Source of the DNA: Seminavis robusta | Taxonomy: Eukaryota; Bacillariophyta; Bacillariophyceae; Naviculales; Naviculaceae | Direction of reading: 5' to 3' | NCBI GenBank assembly: GCA_903772945.1 | Contig: CAICTM010000174.1 | Span: forward strand, 36,768-100,767 | Length of the DNA: 64,000 bases | Shown: positions 53,301 through 63,559 of the stretch, one piece after another | How the letters are laid out: the number at the start of each line of letters is the position of its first letter | Position numbering within the stretch: position 1 is the stretch's first letter | Program-made: the position numbers and the translations under genes | The notes under the pieces: model-generated | The model's input: only the letters and a program-made list of their open reading frames with translations | Database searches by the model: none | What the model was told of the DNA's origin: nothing

Positions 53301-55190
53301 GCCTAGCCGAGATGTGTTACACCGTTGGGGACCATGAAGCCGCCAAAGAAACTATAGACGAGATTCTGAGAAATACGACTTGCAAAGAAGATCAGTATCG
53401 GGCACAATCGTGTTTTCTAGAGATCGTCACCAATGGCAAGGATCGGGACATTTTACAGGGGGCAAACATGTGCATTGAATACCTCAAGCCGTATGGAATT
53501 GATTTTCCGAAAAAGGCGACCGACAGCCACATCTTTATGGAGAGACGGCGCTTGAATCAAGTTCTTCCCACTGGTCGGCTGGAAGAACTCTGCCATCAGA
53601 AGTTCATCTCCTCGTCTGACCCTGGATCAAAGTGTGTTGCTGTGTTTCTTGGGAAACTGACGTCGTACTCCTTCTTGGCTGGGGATGGATCCCTTTGTGA
53701 ACTGTCATCGCTCAAGTCCTTTCGCCACGCTCTTAAGAACGGAATCTCAATTTACACAGCACTTGCCATGGCGATGTATGCAGGTGAGTAGTACGGTACC
53801 AAAGGAGTTTGCCGCTCGATGGCATTGGCATTACCTGCATTACCTGACTTGATTCCATTCGATTTTTTTCGCAACTTTTTGGTGCAGCCACGAAGCGACA
53901 AAAGCAAAAGTTCGAAAAAGCCTACACGCGAGCCAGCATCGCAGAAGACATGCTGAAAGCCCTTGTTGCCAAGCCAGGGCACGATATGATCAAAGCAAGA
54001 GTTCTGGTATCGATCCATGGAGGTCTCATTCCCATGAAGTAAGTTTCTATTTTGCTGGATTCTCTGCATTGGAACGCTGCCGGCTTTCTTACACCTACCG
54101 TATACAATTTTCTCTTGCTCTGCTGTACCCAAAGGAGGCCCATTCAGGACAGCCTTGACCCATTTCTGGAAGCCCACCGATCTGGTATGCGAAGTGGTGA
54201 CGTAGAGTATGCAGCTCTAGCAACCATGATGTACGGGTACAGTTACCTTTTCTGCGGTTTGCCGTTGGGACATTTGGAAGCTGACATGGCATCGTATGGT
54301 GAGGAGTCTCGGCAGATGGGAGTGACACCATCGATATGTGTCCAATTCCCCATCATGCAGCAAACCGCATTGTCGCGTCTCAGAACCCAGTCTCGTTGCA
54401 AGGCGGAGCCATGGACAAGGCTGAGACTTTTCTGTCCGTGATGCAAGGACATGCGCAGTCCATGACACTTCGAGATACGTGTATTTTTCGTTTATTTTTG
54501 GCGTGTGTCTATGGCGATTATGTGACGTGTGAAGAACTGATTGAGAAGCTTTCGGCGTTCCCCCATTTCAACCCTTGCATTGTTCGCATGCACATTCGAC
54601 ATGCTTTTACCGGGTGTGCCGCATTTGCCATTGCGCGATCCTCGTCTGGACCGAAGAAGAGCAAGTTTGTTGAGATTGGGAGGTCTTCCCTCAAGTATTT
54701 CCAGGAATATAGCCAGCAGGGTTCCTTGAATGCGTATCCAATCAGCGAGTTTCTGTCTGCGGAAGAGACGCCTTCGAAAGCGAGTTTTGACAAGGCAATC
54801 AGCGTCTGTGCCCGGAGTGGGTTGAAGAGTTTCGAGGCCATGTCCAACGAGAGTTGTGGGCTGTACTTTTTGGATCAGGACGACGAGGATTGGGCTGCGT
54901 TTTACTTGGTGCGAGCAGTAGAACTGTATGAGGAGTGGGGCGCTCGTGGCAAGGCTAAGAGGGTTCGATCTGTGTATCCCTTTGTGAATGCCGCCCTGGT
55001 AGAGAAAGAAGGTGATTGTGCAAGCCATCGGAGCACGAGCGCAGGTCTCAAGGGCAAGAGAACGTACCGTCCGAGTACATTTGACAAGACGAACGAGGTC
55101 GTGTTTGGCAGCCAAGAGCTGAACGTGTCTGGTGCCTTGGCTGACGATTCTGAGCTTTCCTCCACTGGCAAATACTCCTCTTTCTTTTGA
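50336..55190 (+). CDS. STAND-type predicted ATPase (COG3899-like)
   Basis: Exons are 50336-50930, 51045-53783, 53888-54038 and 54135-55190. The last needs a frame correction near 54300-54380, either a 62-nt intron (54299-54360) or a frameshift; with the intron the product is 1492 residues. Walker A is GQAGSGKT at 43-50; Walker B is VVIFFDDLQFAD near residue 553, separated by an unusually long Thr/Ala and Arg/Ser-rich insert. After the NTPase come SAFRSEDVN, an Arg-finger-like region, a winged-helix-like LDKDTQRILKVASCAGT, and a helical repeat region resembling TPRs (KLALALHNSLAEMCYTVGDHEA). This is the architecture of large predicted ATPases found as many copies in diatoms, related to MalT/STAND signalling proteins. 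The role is likely a nucleotide-controlled switch; the ligand is unknown. It ends ELSSTGKYSSFF. Confidence 0.82.
50880..51135 (+). repeat. 33-bp repeats coding ATSATITAANV around intron 1
   Basis: Units coding Ala-Thr-Ser-Ala-Thr-Ile-(T/S)-Ala-Ala-Asn-Val occur at the end of exon 1 and twice at the start of exon 2. The exon 2 acceptor (GGTAG/CAAC) and exon 1 donor (AATGTAG/GTAAGA) both fall in the AATGTAGCAAC part of the unit. Confidence 0.75.
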
Positions 55191-55508
55191 CTTACCCCAG
55201 TGTTGCGCAGTGGCTATTCTGTGTTGTACATGTAGCGAGTGCCCGATTTGAGACTGCAAGGTATTTGTATTGGTGTTTCGTTTAATGTATTATGTCTAGA
55301 TGAAGTACACGTATGTTTTTAAAAAAATATGTTAGTATCAATGAATACATGTAGTGCTATGCATTCAAAAAGGTGAAGGTGGCTGGCTTGAAATCAGGAC
55401 GAAGGATCATTCTTTTACTGGATCACTTTGCCGTCATTCTAGGTAGGAGTATGCATACCGGTAGGTACCGGTAGGGGTGCCCTACTCATGCCCTGTGTTG
55501 TGGTTAGG
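55191..55508. other. Convergent intergenic spacer
   Basis: AT-rich 3' flank (TTTTTAAAAAAATATG near 55316) with TACCGGTAGGTACCGGTAGG at 55457-55476. No gene seen. Confidence 0.5.
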
Positions 55509-56984
55509 TTAGACCTCAATGGTTTTTGACCTTGACCTTGGTGCTTTTGTCTTGGCCGCCGCCAGGAAGGAAATGACAGCCCATTCGAGGCGTCGGTATT
55601 GCAAATCATCGCAATCAAGATCATCGTCGTCGTCGTCATCATCATCATCACTGTACTCGCCTTGATCGTCGGTGTCATAGTAGCAATCGGATTCGTCATC
55701 TGAGTCTTCCTGGATTGCGTTCTTGAATGGAACCATGACGGGATCGCGTGTGGTTTCTTCCATGACGAGTTTCTTGTTGTACAGTCTTACTCTTGCCTTG
55801 GTGCTTGCTTGTAGTGCCCATATCTTTCTGTGTTGCCTCCTGACGATAGACTTTGGCAGCATGTCATTTAGCATTTCTTGTTGTTGGTTCCTTCGTTCCG
55901 CGAGAGCATTGGCGGCCTGAACGATTGAGTTGAGGAACGTCTGTCTTCGTTGGACGAGTGCAACAGTTCGTGCGGCATGAGCCAGAATGTACTTTGCGCG
56001 TCTTCTGACTCTATGCTGTTGTGCCGATGGCGCGGCCATTTTGTACTGATCAATGATTCTCTGTTGTCGCTGTTGTGCCTTGACTATGGCTTCGTTGGCG
56101 AGTTCCAGTTTGATCTGTGTGCGTTCTTTGCGTGCCTTTTGGTGTTTTTTCTTGACCTTCTTTCTGAACTTGTTGAGTCTTTCCTTTTGATGTCTGAGCT
56201 GAGTGAGTTCCTCGTCGGTGAGGAAGACTCTCTTTTTGGGCTGTGCTCGGTACAGTTCATTAATGTCATAGTGTGGGAGTGAGGCAGTGGATAGTACCCC
56301 ATGGGAGCATTGCAGAGTGGCCTCTGAGTGTCCACGGTATAGTTTGCGTTTGTCTGGTTTTTCCTCGTCCTGCGAATAGTGGCAGTTTTCCACGATGAAG
56401 ACTTGCGACACCACGGTTTCAGTGAACCTGACGGATTTTGGTTCTGGAACGTGACTGGCTTGTGAGTCACTGGAAGCAGTGTCACTGGTTCCATCGTTAA
56501 AGCATACCCCATCAACATCAACATTGCTAGTTCGAATGCGGTGTAGACTCGTAAAAGTGTCCCCATTCACATTATGATGAGAAGAGGACTCGACTGAAGT
56601 GGCTCCTTCGGAATGATCCGATTCTTTCCAGATGTGGTTCTTGTTGCCATTGGTACTATTAGATCTAATACTAGTAGAAGTAGCGCTACTACTACTAGTG
56701 ACTTGAAGGAACTGACTAATCACTTGATGTCTCTTCTTCAAACTGCGACGGCCATTGTGCGTCTTTTTGCTTTTACTGGTGCTGGTGCTGGTGCTAGCAA
56801 AGAGTAGAGCGCTGTCAGAGCACACGCGAGTCATTCGACTTGCGCTGGTAGAATCACTACCGGAATCTCCAGTACCCGTAGTACGAGTAGTGGAAGACTC
56901 CTTCTTCTTCTTGAACAGTTTGCCAAATCCCATCTTGCTCTTCTTCTTACTGCTGCCACTAGTAGTACTCACTGACAACATCAT
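55509..56984 (-). CDS. Basic coiled-coil protein of unknown function
   Basis: A 491-residue single-exon protein. The N-terminus is Lys/Ser/Thr-rich (MGFGKLFKKKKESSTT). KSVRFTETVVSQVF at about 180 matches the RVxF phosphatase-1 docking pattern. Then VFLTDEELTQLRHQKERLNKF begins a long Lys/Arg/Gln coiled coil (about 255-340), followed by helices with RRRAKYILAHAARTVALVQR and QAANALAERRNQQQEML. The end is very acidic (DSDDESDCYYDTDDQ and a ten-Asp run) followed by a basic tail. It resembles cytoskeletal or nuclear scaffold proteins in composition only; no family recognised. Start: two adjacent ATGs at 56979-56984. Confidence 0.7.
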   Translation of the reverse strand: MMLSVSTTSGSSKKKSKMGFGKLFKKKKESSTTRTTGTGDSGSDSTSASRMTRVCSDSALLFASTSTSTSKSKKTHNGRRSLKKRHQVISQFLQVTSSSSATSTSIRSNSTNGNKNHIWKESDHSEGATSVESSSHHNVNGDTFTSLHRIRTSNVDVDGVCFNDGTSDTASSDSQASHVPEPKSVRFTETVVSQVFIVENCHYSQDEEKPDKRKLYRGHSEATLQCSHGVLSTASLPHYDINELYRAQPKKRVFLTDEELTQLRHQKERLNKFRKKVKKKHQKARKERTQIKLELANEAIVKAQQRQQRIIDQYKMAAPSAQQHRVRRRAKYILAHAARTVALVQRRQTFLNSIVQAANALAERRNQQQEMLNDMLPKSIVRRQHRKIWALQASTKARVRLYNKKLVMEETTRDPVMVPFKNAIQEDSDDESDCYYDTDDQGEYSDDDDDDDDDDLDCDDLQYRRLEWAVISFLAAAKTKAPRSRSKTIEV

Positions 56985-57610
56985 CCATACGCCGCAACGG
57001 TTGGACCAATGAATGACTTCACTTACTTGTTTGCTTGTCTCTTGTTTGCTTGTCTGCTTGGAAGGATTTTGTCGAATTTGTGATTCCCAATTTTCACTGT
57101 TAAATACTTAGTACAACAAAGATGCCAGTCAGTCGATGTTGTGAACTCCAATTAAGCCTAAACGGAAGAACACTCGTGAATTGATTGCTTAAGCCATATT
57201 CCAGGCTTTAGTCCTTCTGGATTGCTTGGCATCGTTCAGTAAGCAAAGACTATAGCCAGATCTCCAGCCATTGAAGAGCATCCGAGATTGCAGCTTTTCT
57301 CTGCCGATACTGTCTCATTTTATTTATCAGGAGAATTCGTTGTTATGGTACCGTCTTCTTTCTGTTCCACTTCGATGCGGGATTCAGATTACGGGTACCG
57401 GTACCAGTGCAGAGTGCCAACACTTGCCAGGAAATTTTCGGCCATTCGTTGTTGTCTCTGCAGTCTGCGCGGTGAAGCCGAATCGAATCCGTTCAAGTGG
57501 GGTGGGATTGCTCAGAACCGTTCCTAACCAGCCATTTTGAGCCATTTTTTCGTCCGTGCGTACGCGAAATCGAGATAACTGTTAAAGTTGGCTGGCTTTC
57601 CCTCTTTTTG

Positions 57611-57677
57611 CCCATTAATTTTGGTACGGCGTATCTGCAATTTTGCATTCTCAATTCGCCGTACCAAAATTAATGGG
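57611..57677. repeat. 21-bp perfect inverted repeat (hairpin)
   Basis: CCCATTAATTTTGGTACGGC(G) at about 57612-57632 is exactly inverted at about 57656-57676. The outer TTTTTG/GAAAAA extends the stem with one mismatch. Confidence 0.8.
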
Positions 57678-57826
57678 GAAAAAGAATTCGCGTAGGACCA
57701 ATCAAAACGTTAGAGCCAGCCGATCTCAACCAATCCCACAAATCACTAACTCTAATCGGCAAGCTTTTCGAATTCGGTACTGTACCGGTAGCAACACTGC
57801 GTTCGATTGCAGCTACTAGCTAGCTA

Positions 57827-57928
57827 CCAACAGACCAATCTCGACAACCAAGAAGGTTAACAAAGTTATTAGCATGTAGGTTACTCTCGCTTTGTTAACC
57901 TTCTTGGTTGTCGAGATTGGTCTGTTGG
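57827..57928. repeat. 39-bp perfect inverted repeat with 24-nt loop
   Basis: The left arm 57827-57865 (starts CCAACAGACCAATCTCGACA) is the exact reverse complement of 57890-57928. Beyond the arms CTAGCTAG-type sequence continues the pairing imperfectly. Confidence 0.9.
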
Positions 57929-58191
57929 CAGCTAGCAAGCTAATGGCTAATAGCTAGCTAGCTAGTAGATTGAAGATTCGATTCGATCGAATGATGATCG
58001 AATCGAACAGAGCATACGTACTCAATCGATTCGTTAGAGTTGGGGATTTGCGTTGATTTTTCGCGTACCGCGTATGTGTGTCACATGGATAGGAATGAAA
58101 ACTTAATACGTACGCCTAAATAAATCTATGAAAATAAATGTGTTTCGCGTATGCACGGAGGACACACATGGAGTTTGGTTAGGAACACGCC

Positions 58192-58534
58192 TCAGGCTCA
58201 AGCCGATCCTAACTAAGGGTACAGCCAGACCGAGACCGAGACATAGAAATCGAGGATGTCAAACTATTCAACGGATTGAAAAGGCTTCCATCCAATCAGC
58301 GCTCCCGAAACTTTTTGGAAATCTCGTGGCTCCAATCATGCATCCGAGACTGTTTACTATACGTAATTCAGTACAATGGACAACCAGCCAATCAGAGACA
58401 CTACTTAATATGTTATACAACAATGAATAAAGTTTATCTTTGGCTTAAGTAAATACGGCAGGCTCGAATTCAACGTCTGTGGATGTCTCGGTCTCGGTCT
58501 CGCTGTACCGTTAGAATCGGCTTCAGCACCTCCA
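58192..58534. mobile_element. MITE-like element with imperfect terminal inverted repeats
   Basis: Left GCCGATCCTAAC...GGTACAGCCAGACCGAGACC and right GGTCTCGGTCTCGCTGTACC...GTTAGAATCGGC are inverted copies over about 45 bp with a few differences. The interior has no protein-like frame. Confidence 0.65.
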
Positions 58535-58618
58535 GGTAAATGAATCTACTAGGACCCCCACAGCCAATGGCGACCATCAATCCCAGCAGGCCGGCGCGTT
58601 GCGACTCTCATCTCGATA

Positions 58619-58815
58619 AACGCCGTGTTAACTTGCTGGTTAGAAGCAAGTCTGTAAAAAGCCATAAAATTTAACAGCCGTTGCCCCATTAGAAGCACAA
58701 GCTCAAACCACTGTGAAGAGACTGTACTTCTAGTGGGGCAACAAAAAAGTCATTTTTGGCGATCTTCTGACTTGCTTCTGAACAGCAGTTTTACCGCCAT
58801 ACGCCGTGTTAACAG
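58619..58815. mobile_element. Nested foldback element
   Basis: The outer arm TTGCTGGTTAGAAGCAAGTC pairs with GACTTGCTTCTGAACAGCA. The inner arm GTTGCCCCATTAGAAGCAC pairs with GTACTTCTAGTGGGGCAAC (17 of 19). ACGCCGTGTTAAC is repeated directly at both outer edges (about 58622 and 58800), like a long target duplication. Confidence 0.6.
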
Positions 58816-59278
58816 AGGGATAGGGCTAGTAAAAAACGGTTCTTAACACGAGATCCATAACTCTATCCTTAAATATTTTCACCATTTTGGCGGAAAAGCG
58901 CGCTTTTGACACACCAACCATGGTAGGGGTAACCAAATAAGCCGTTCCGATCGCTTCTATTACCTCTTAGATGAACATAGAGCATGTTGGTTTGGTGTTG
59001 AAAAGTTGTCTGGGTCGTCCTGGAGCCCATTGGTGAGAGGAGGTTGTCCATGTCCATTGCCGCCACCTGCCACCACCTGCCTCCTTCGGTCGACACCTTT
59101 GGTTGACGGCAGCATGTTTGTTGTTATCGTCGACGGTTGTTACCAGTCTGGTTGAACCAGTGAGTTTCCTCGACGACGAGCTACCATGAAGGTGATGCAC
59201 AACTGAAGCCACTCAGTGGAACGAGCTGCGGAACGAGCTGCAGAAGCATCCATCGGCGAAGATTGCGAGAAGAACTAA

Positions 59279-59324
59279 CGAAGCTACCGCTACCATGCAT
59301 GCACGAAGCTACCGCTACCATGCA
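59279..59324 (+). repeat. Tandem GAAGCTACCGCTACCATGCA
   Basis: Two copies of a 21-24 bp unit; related CTACCGCTACTACAG units follow to about 59425. Confidence 0.7.
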
Positions 59325-59504
59325 TTACGGCAACAACGACAGGCTGTCGCTACCGCTGCTGCAACAAGAAGAGGATTGGCAACAGTCGCTACCGCTACTA
59401 CAGTTGCTACCGCTACTACAGTCTATCGAGTCGAAACCGGCATCCATCGGCAGAGCAACTTCCGCAAAGACAACAAGACGCTACGCCACACCAACGGCCA
59501 CTGT

Positions 59505-59568
59505 GCACTACGCTAAAAGCTAGTGTAAAGATCTTTCGAGTGTTTTGTGTTTGAGAGAATGAAAGTTA
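59505..59568. repeat. Direct repeat, left copy (LTR fragment)
   Basis: Matches 63487-63552 with a few differences; diverges after GAATGAAAGTTAT. Confidence 0.75.
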
Positions 59569-59569
59569 T

Positions 59570-60064
59570 GAGAGAGATTAGAAAGCTATGAAAACTAATC
59601 AACGAGAGAGATCACCATCAAAGGATCGTAGATCTGGTCTCCCGTGGGAGACTATAAAGTGTGATAGAGTAGGTTGCGGTAGTAATCCTACGAATCTCCA
59701 CGATCCTAAAACGGAACGCGTGGAAGATTCGTCTAGCATGGATCTAGTAGCGTGGAAGTACTCCACGCTGGCTAAATATTTAGAGCGATGTTTCATCATC
59801 AACCTAGTATGACTAGAGCGGTCATTGAGAACCCTGTCTCAAATGACTATTCACGAGAGACTCAGTCATGAGTCGAACTCAAACCCTATCTAGGATCGAG
59901 TCGCGAATAAGGCTAAGAGCCGTGTATTGCATTCGCCCCCTGATAAGGGTCACAGAAGGCACGACAGCAGTCGGACAATGAGAACATATGAATTAAAGTG
60001 CAGGGCACTCTCCGGAGATTGGATGTAGACATGTGCGTCGCACGATGGCAATCCTACAAGGGGA
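59570..60064. other. Non-coding end of the retroelement
   Basis: Lies between the left direct repeat and the integrase remnant; no frame of note. Confidence 0.45.
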
Positions 60065-61230
60065 TCAGGCCTTGTATGGGTGTAAATACCTTATGTTCCA
60101 AGTCTGGTAGACTGTGCCGCCATTGGCGGTAGCATGTCGGAGCCGTACAGTGCCATTGTTATTGACTCGGTCTATATTGTAAGGACCTTTGTACTTTGGC
60201 TGACCGTACTTGCGGTGCTGATACTGTTGAAACCTCACAGTGTCGTTGGCATTGTATTGATGAGGGACACGCGTCGTGTTTTCCTTATCATTGTTTTTCT
60301 GGAGGAGTCGTTGGCGACGTTCTTTGATGTGTTTCCAGTTTACTTCGAAACGGACGTTGTGAATCGCGCCACGATTGAACACGTGTGGTAATGAACTTGC
60401 GATGAAGTCCATATTCATCCCGGAGAGTCTTCTCGACTTCTGCGTGGAACTCACGTCCTCTATCCATGATAACCTCAGCAGGCCATGGATACTGGGTGAG
60501 CCACGTCTGTTCTAGAATGATGGCTACTTCGTCTGCTGCATTGGAGCAGATCTCAGCAATCTCGAACCATTCGGGTACGGGATCAATCATTGTCAAGCAA
60601 TGAAGTGTGCAGGAATTCTTTTTCTTAGGATCCCCGACGTTGTAGGGACCTATCAGGTCAAACATAGTCTTTCCTAAGGGATCTCCTCGCAAGTCTTTGG
60701 AGGCATCAATCCCAGCTTACGCGTCTTGGGTTTGTTCATCTGGCAGCTCTGGCAACGCTGACATGCGGCCTGCACAGTTTTGCGCAGTCCTTTCCAGGTG
60801 TAGTGTTGGCTGATGGTCAGTTCTGTGCGAGTCTCGCCAGGATGCATCAGTACACCATGGTACCATTCGACTAGCTTCTTCTGCATAGTCTTAGGTACGA
60901 CGATCTTGTCGTCCTTGACTACTAAGTCGTAAGACTTATCCCCTCTGGGAAAGATTGCTTCTTGTAGTCGTTTCTTGTCCCTGGAGTTTCTTGATATCGT
61001 TGTTGTCTTCTGACTGATGTTCCGATCTCGGGGAACGAGAGAGGGAACTCCTAGGGAAGTCCTCTTCGTCTGCAGCCATGAGCTCAGCGATCTCGCTGGC
61101 TTCATCTGTTCTGAAGAACCGTCTTGTTGGAGATGTTAAGTCTCGACAACGATCAGCGACGATGTTTGTTCGCCCTTGATGTACCGTATTCAGGCCGTAT
61201 TCTTCCAGAATAAGGCGCCATTGCATTACG
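60065..61230 (-). pseudogene. Retroelement integrase remnant
   Basis: Pieces in at least three frames. The zinc-binding HHCC part is readable: VLMHPGETRTE, ISQHYTWKGL, then CQRCQSCQMNKPKTRKLGLM. The core has MFDLIGPYNVGDP with the first Asp, VIMDRGREFHAEVE with the second, and a tail ending GGTVYQTWNIRYLHPYKA. Frame changes around 60680 and 60290-60450 break it. Confidence 0.75.
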
Positions 61231-61289
61231 CGATTGGTATGAAGTTCTTACATGTAAGATTCTTGTGTCCGTATGTACAACAATCTTCT

Positions 61290-61520
61290 GTCCTAGAGAA
61301 TGTTACGGAACTCTTTCAGAGTTTCTACATACCGAGAAGTTCTTCTCGGTAACGTGTACGTGTTTCTGAGCAGGGTTGAGCTTCCTGCCGTAGAACGCAA
61401 TAGGTTTTCCCTTCTGGGAATTACCGCACCTAGTTGAGTATCACTCGATCGTGTGGATAACGAATGTATCGTTGAAGTCAGGGTAAACGAGCAAAGTTTC
61501 TTTGCTATGATCTTCTTCAT
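61290..61520 (-). pseudogene. Retroelement RNase H remnant
   Basis: In two broken frames one can read fragments equivalent to PAQK...Y...T..EL..V, upstream of the integrase on the minus strand. Weakly conserved. Confidence 0.4.
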
Positions 61521-61699
61521 CTGGCTAAAGGCCTTGTCGTGTTCGGCTTCCCATTTCCACTTCTTGTTTTGGAAGTCAAGAAGGAGTGGAGCCAGTCCAT
61601 GTGATCTCTAATCCACATGTCTCGATAGTAGTTCACTAGTGCAATGAAATCTACGGAGTTCCTTCTGTTGGTAGGAAGAGCGATAACTGGATCGCTCTT

Positions 61700-62110
61700 T
61701 TTTTTGTTATAGGTTGGATTCCTTCTCGAGTATCCAGTAACCTAAGTATTCAAGTTCTCCTCTTGCGAAAAAGGACTTGGTAGCATTGATCTTAAGTCCG
61801 GCTTCTCGAAGCCTTCGGAGAACTTCATCCAACTTTTCAACGTGATCTGCCAGATCGCCGTTATTAGATGAGTAGATCATCAATGTATGCACGGACGTAT
61901 TCTAGGTCGTGCATTAATGTTCCCATCTTCTCTTGGAAGATGCTCGGGACTATTACATAGCCCATTGGCAACCTCTGGTATTCGTACTTTCCCCACGGAG
62001 TACGATAGTACAGAATGTTTCGAGTGAGGTGACACTCATGTGATAGTATTCCATGTTCAGGTCTGACTAGTAGGCACTTGAATCCATCTAGGTTCAAGAG
62101 CATGTCCTGT
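61700..62110 (-). pseudogene. Retroelement reverse transcriptase remnant
   Basis: One frame has FKCLLVRPEHGILSHE, YRTPWGKYEYQRLPMGYVIVPSIFQ and YVRAYIDDLLI with the catalytic YIDD near 61870. A shifted frame continues HVEKLDEVLRRLREAGLKIN and FFARGELEYLGYWI. Typical Ty3/gypsy RT with a frameshift just after YIDD. Confidence 0.8.
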
Positions 62111-62874
62111 ATTTTTGGGATAGGATAAGGCTTTCCGCTTAATCTTTTGTTAGTTCCGGAAATCAGAGATGAATCGTACAGATCTCATCCTTTTTTGGGA
62201 TGATAAAAGTTGGTGCCGCCCATTCGAACGGTTCACCTTCTTGAGTACTCCTTGCTTCGCAGAGACGTTCAACCTCCATCTTTAGAGTGTTGTATGGACA
62301 CGTGGAATAGGATAAGCCCTGGCGTGATAGGGTTTAGCTCAGGGAGGAGTTTACTTCGTAGTCGTCCATCTGCCATTTCCTAGAGTGCCATCGAATAGGT
62401 CATAGTACTTCGTAGTTAAGGAATGAAGCTGTTCCTGCTCTTCCTTATTCAACTGATTTTTGACTTTGGCAAACCTGCTTAAGTCAGCTTGTTCGTATTC
62501 AGCATCAAGAATCTTCTTGAAACGATCTGCACTGTCACAGCTAGGATCAGGAAATGAAAAATTCTCTTCTTCATTGGTGTCGCTATCTTTCTAGGAATAG
62601 ATATGCCGTCCACTCCACTGACATGGTAGTAGTGAAATCGAACTTAAATCCTTAGTCAGAGAGAATGTCTCAGACTATGATCATGTCATATCGCCCCCAA
62701 GTCTTGGTGAACTGTGTAAATCCCATTCGTATAATTCTATCTTCGTGGAATTTAGGAATCATGAATGCACCTTTGCACTTCGTGCTGGTGTTTAATTCTC
62801 CTGCAGGGGTAGTCCACATTGTTTGGACGCCCCAAGATCCTTCATGCATAATTTCTTAGCATGAGTTTGAGCAA

Positions 62875-63075
62875 TCAAAGTTCCGATGCTCCTGTATCCA
62901 GTAAGCAACGGAGTGTAACGGGTTTTGGTTTCCCTTTTTCTCGCTTGTTAAATCTAACATAGACGATAGGTTTGAGGTCTTGTCTTGCGACGTTTACGAG
63001 GTGGTTGGCCACGGACGAGGTTAACGATGCTAAATAGATCATGCAAGGATCTAGTTGGCAGCTTCTAGCAATCAT
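62875..63075 (-). pseudogene. Retroelement aspartic protease remnant
   Basis: PIVYVRFNKREKGKP followed by TLRCLLDTGASEL, with the D-T-G-A active-site loop. Confidence 0.65.
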
Positions 63076-63486
63076 TTAATTTGCCTAGAGTTCATCGGTT
63101 GCAACAATTCTTGTTTACTAGTTAGTGAGAAATCTTCATCACTTTGGTATGAGAAATCGAAACCATGGTTCCGTTGAGTCATCATCCTGGCCTAATCCTT
63201 CAGATAGAGTTTCTCCATCCAAGTGATTAAATCGATAGAGGAGTTGTCCCGTTATCAGATCTTCTGATTTGCGCTGGCAATCATGGTTGCGAAGTTGCCA
63301 GGTGGTTGCCACGAGTATCGTCGATCTCGGGTTCTTCGTCATTGTCGACGAGAGGGAGAATGGGTTTGTCACGCAAATTGTTTCTCGAAGTTGCTGCGGA
63401 AAGCATGCTTTCCTTCGAGCGAATCTTCATGGTGAAGGGAATAGTGTTGAGGGTAGATGAAAGCTATTCATGTTTGTTAACAAATG

Positions 63487-63552
63487 CACTAACGCTAAAA
63501 GCTAGTGTAAAGATACTTTCAAGTGTTTTGTGTTTGAGAGAATGAAAGTTAT
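63487..63552. repeat. Direct repeat, right copy (LTR fragment)
   Basis: See the left copy at 59505-59568. Confidence 0.75.
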
Positions 63553-63559
63553 CATCTAA

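Larger units (their letters stand above)
56985..59510. other. Intergenic region with several foldback repeats
   Basis: No supported gene. It contains four inverted-repeat structures listed separately. Confidence 0.5.
59505..63555 (-). mobile_element. Decayed Ty3/gypsy LTR retroelement
   Basis: Remnants of protease, reverse transcriptase, RNase H and integrase appear in this order on the minus strand, which is the Ty3/gypsy order. They lie in several frames with internal stops. A direct repeat of about 65 bp (GCTAAAAGCTAGTGTAAAGA ... TGTTTTGTGTTTGAGAGAAT) flanks them at about 59505-59568 and 63487-63552, probably part of the LTRs. No gag is clear. Confidence 0.75.
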
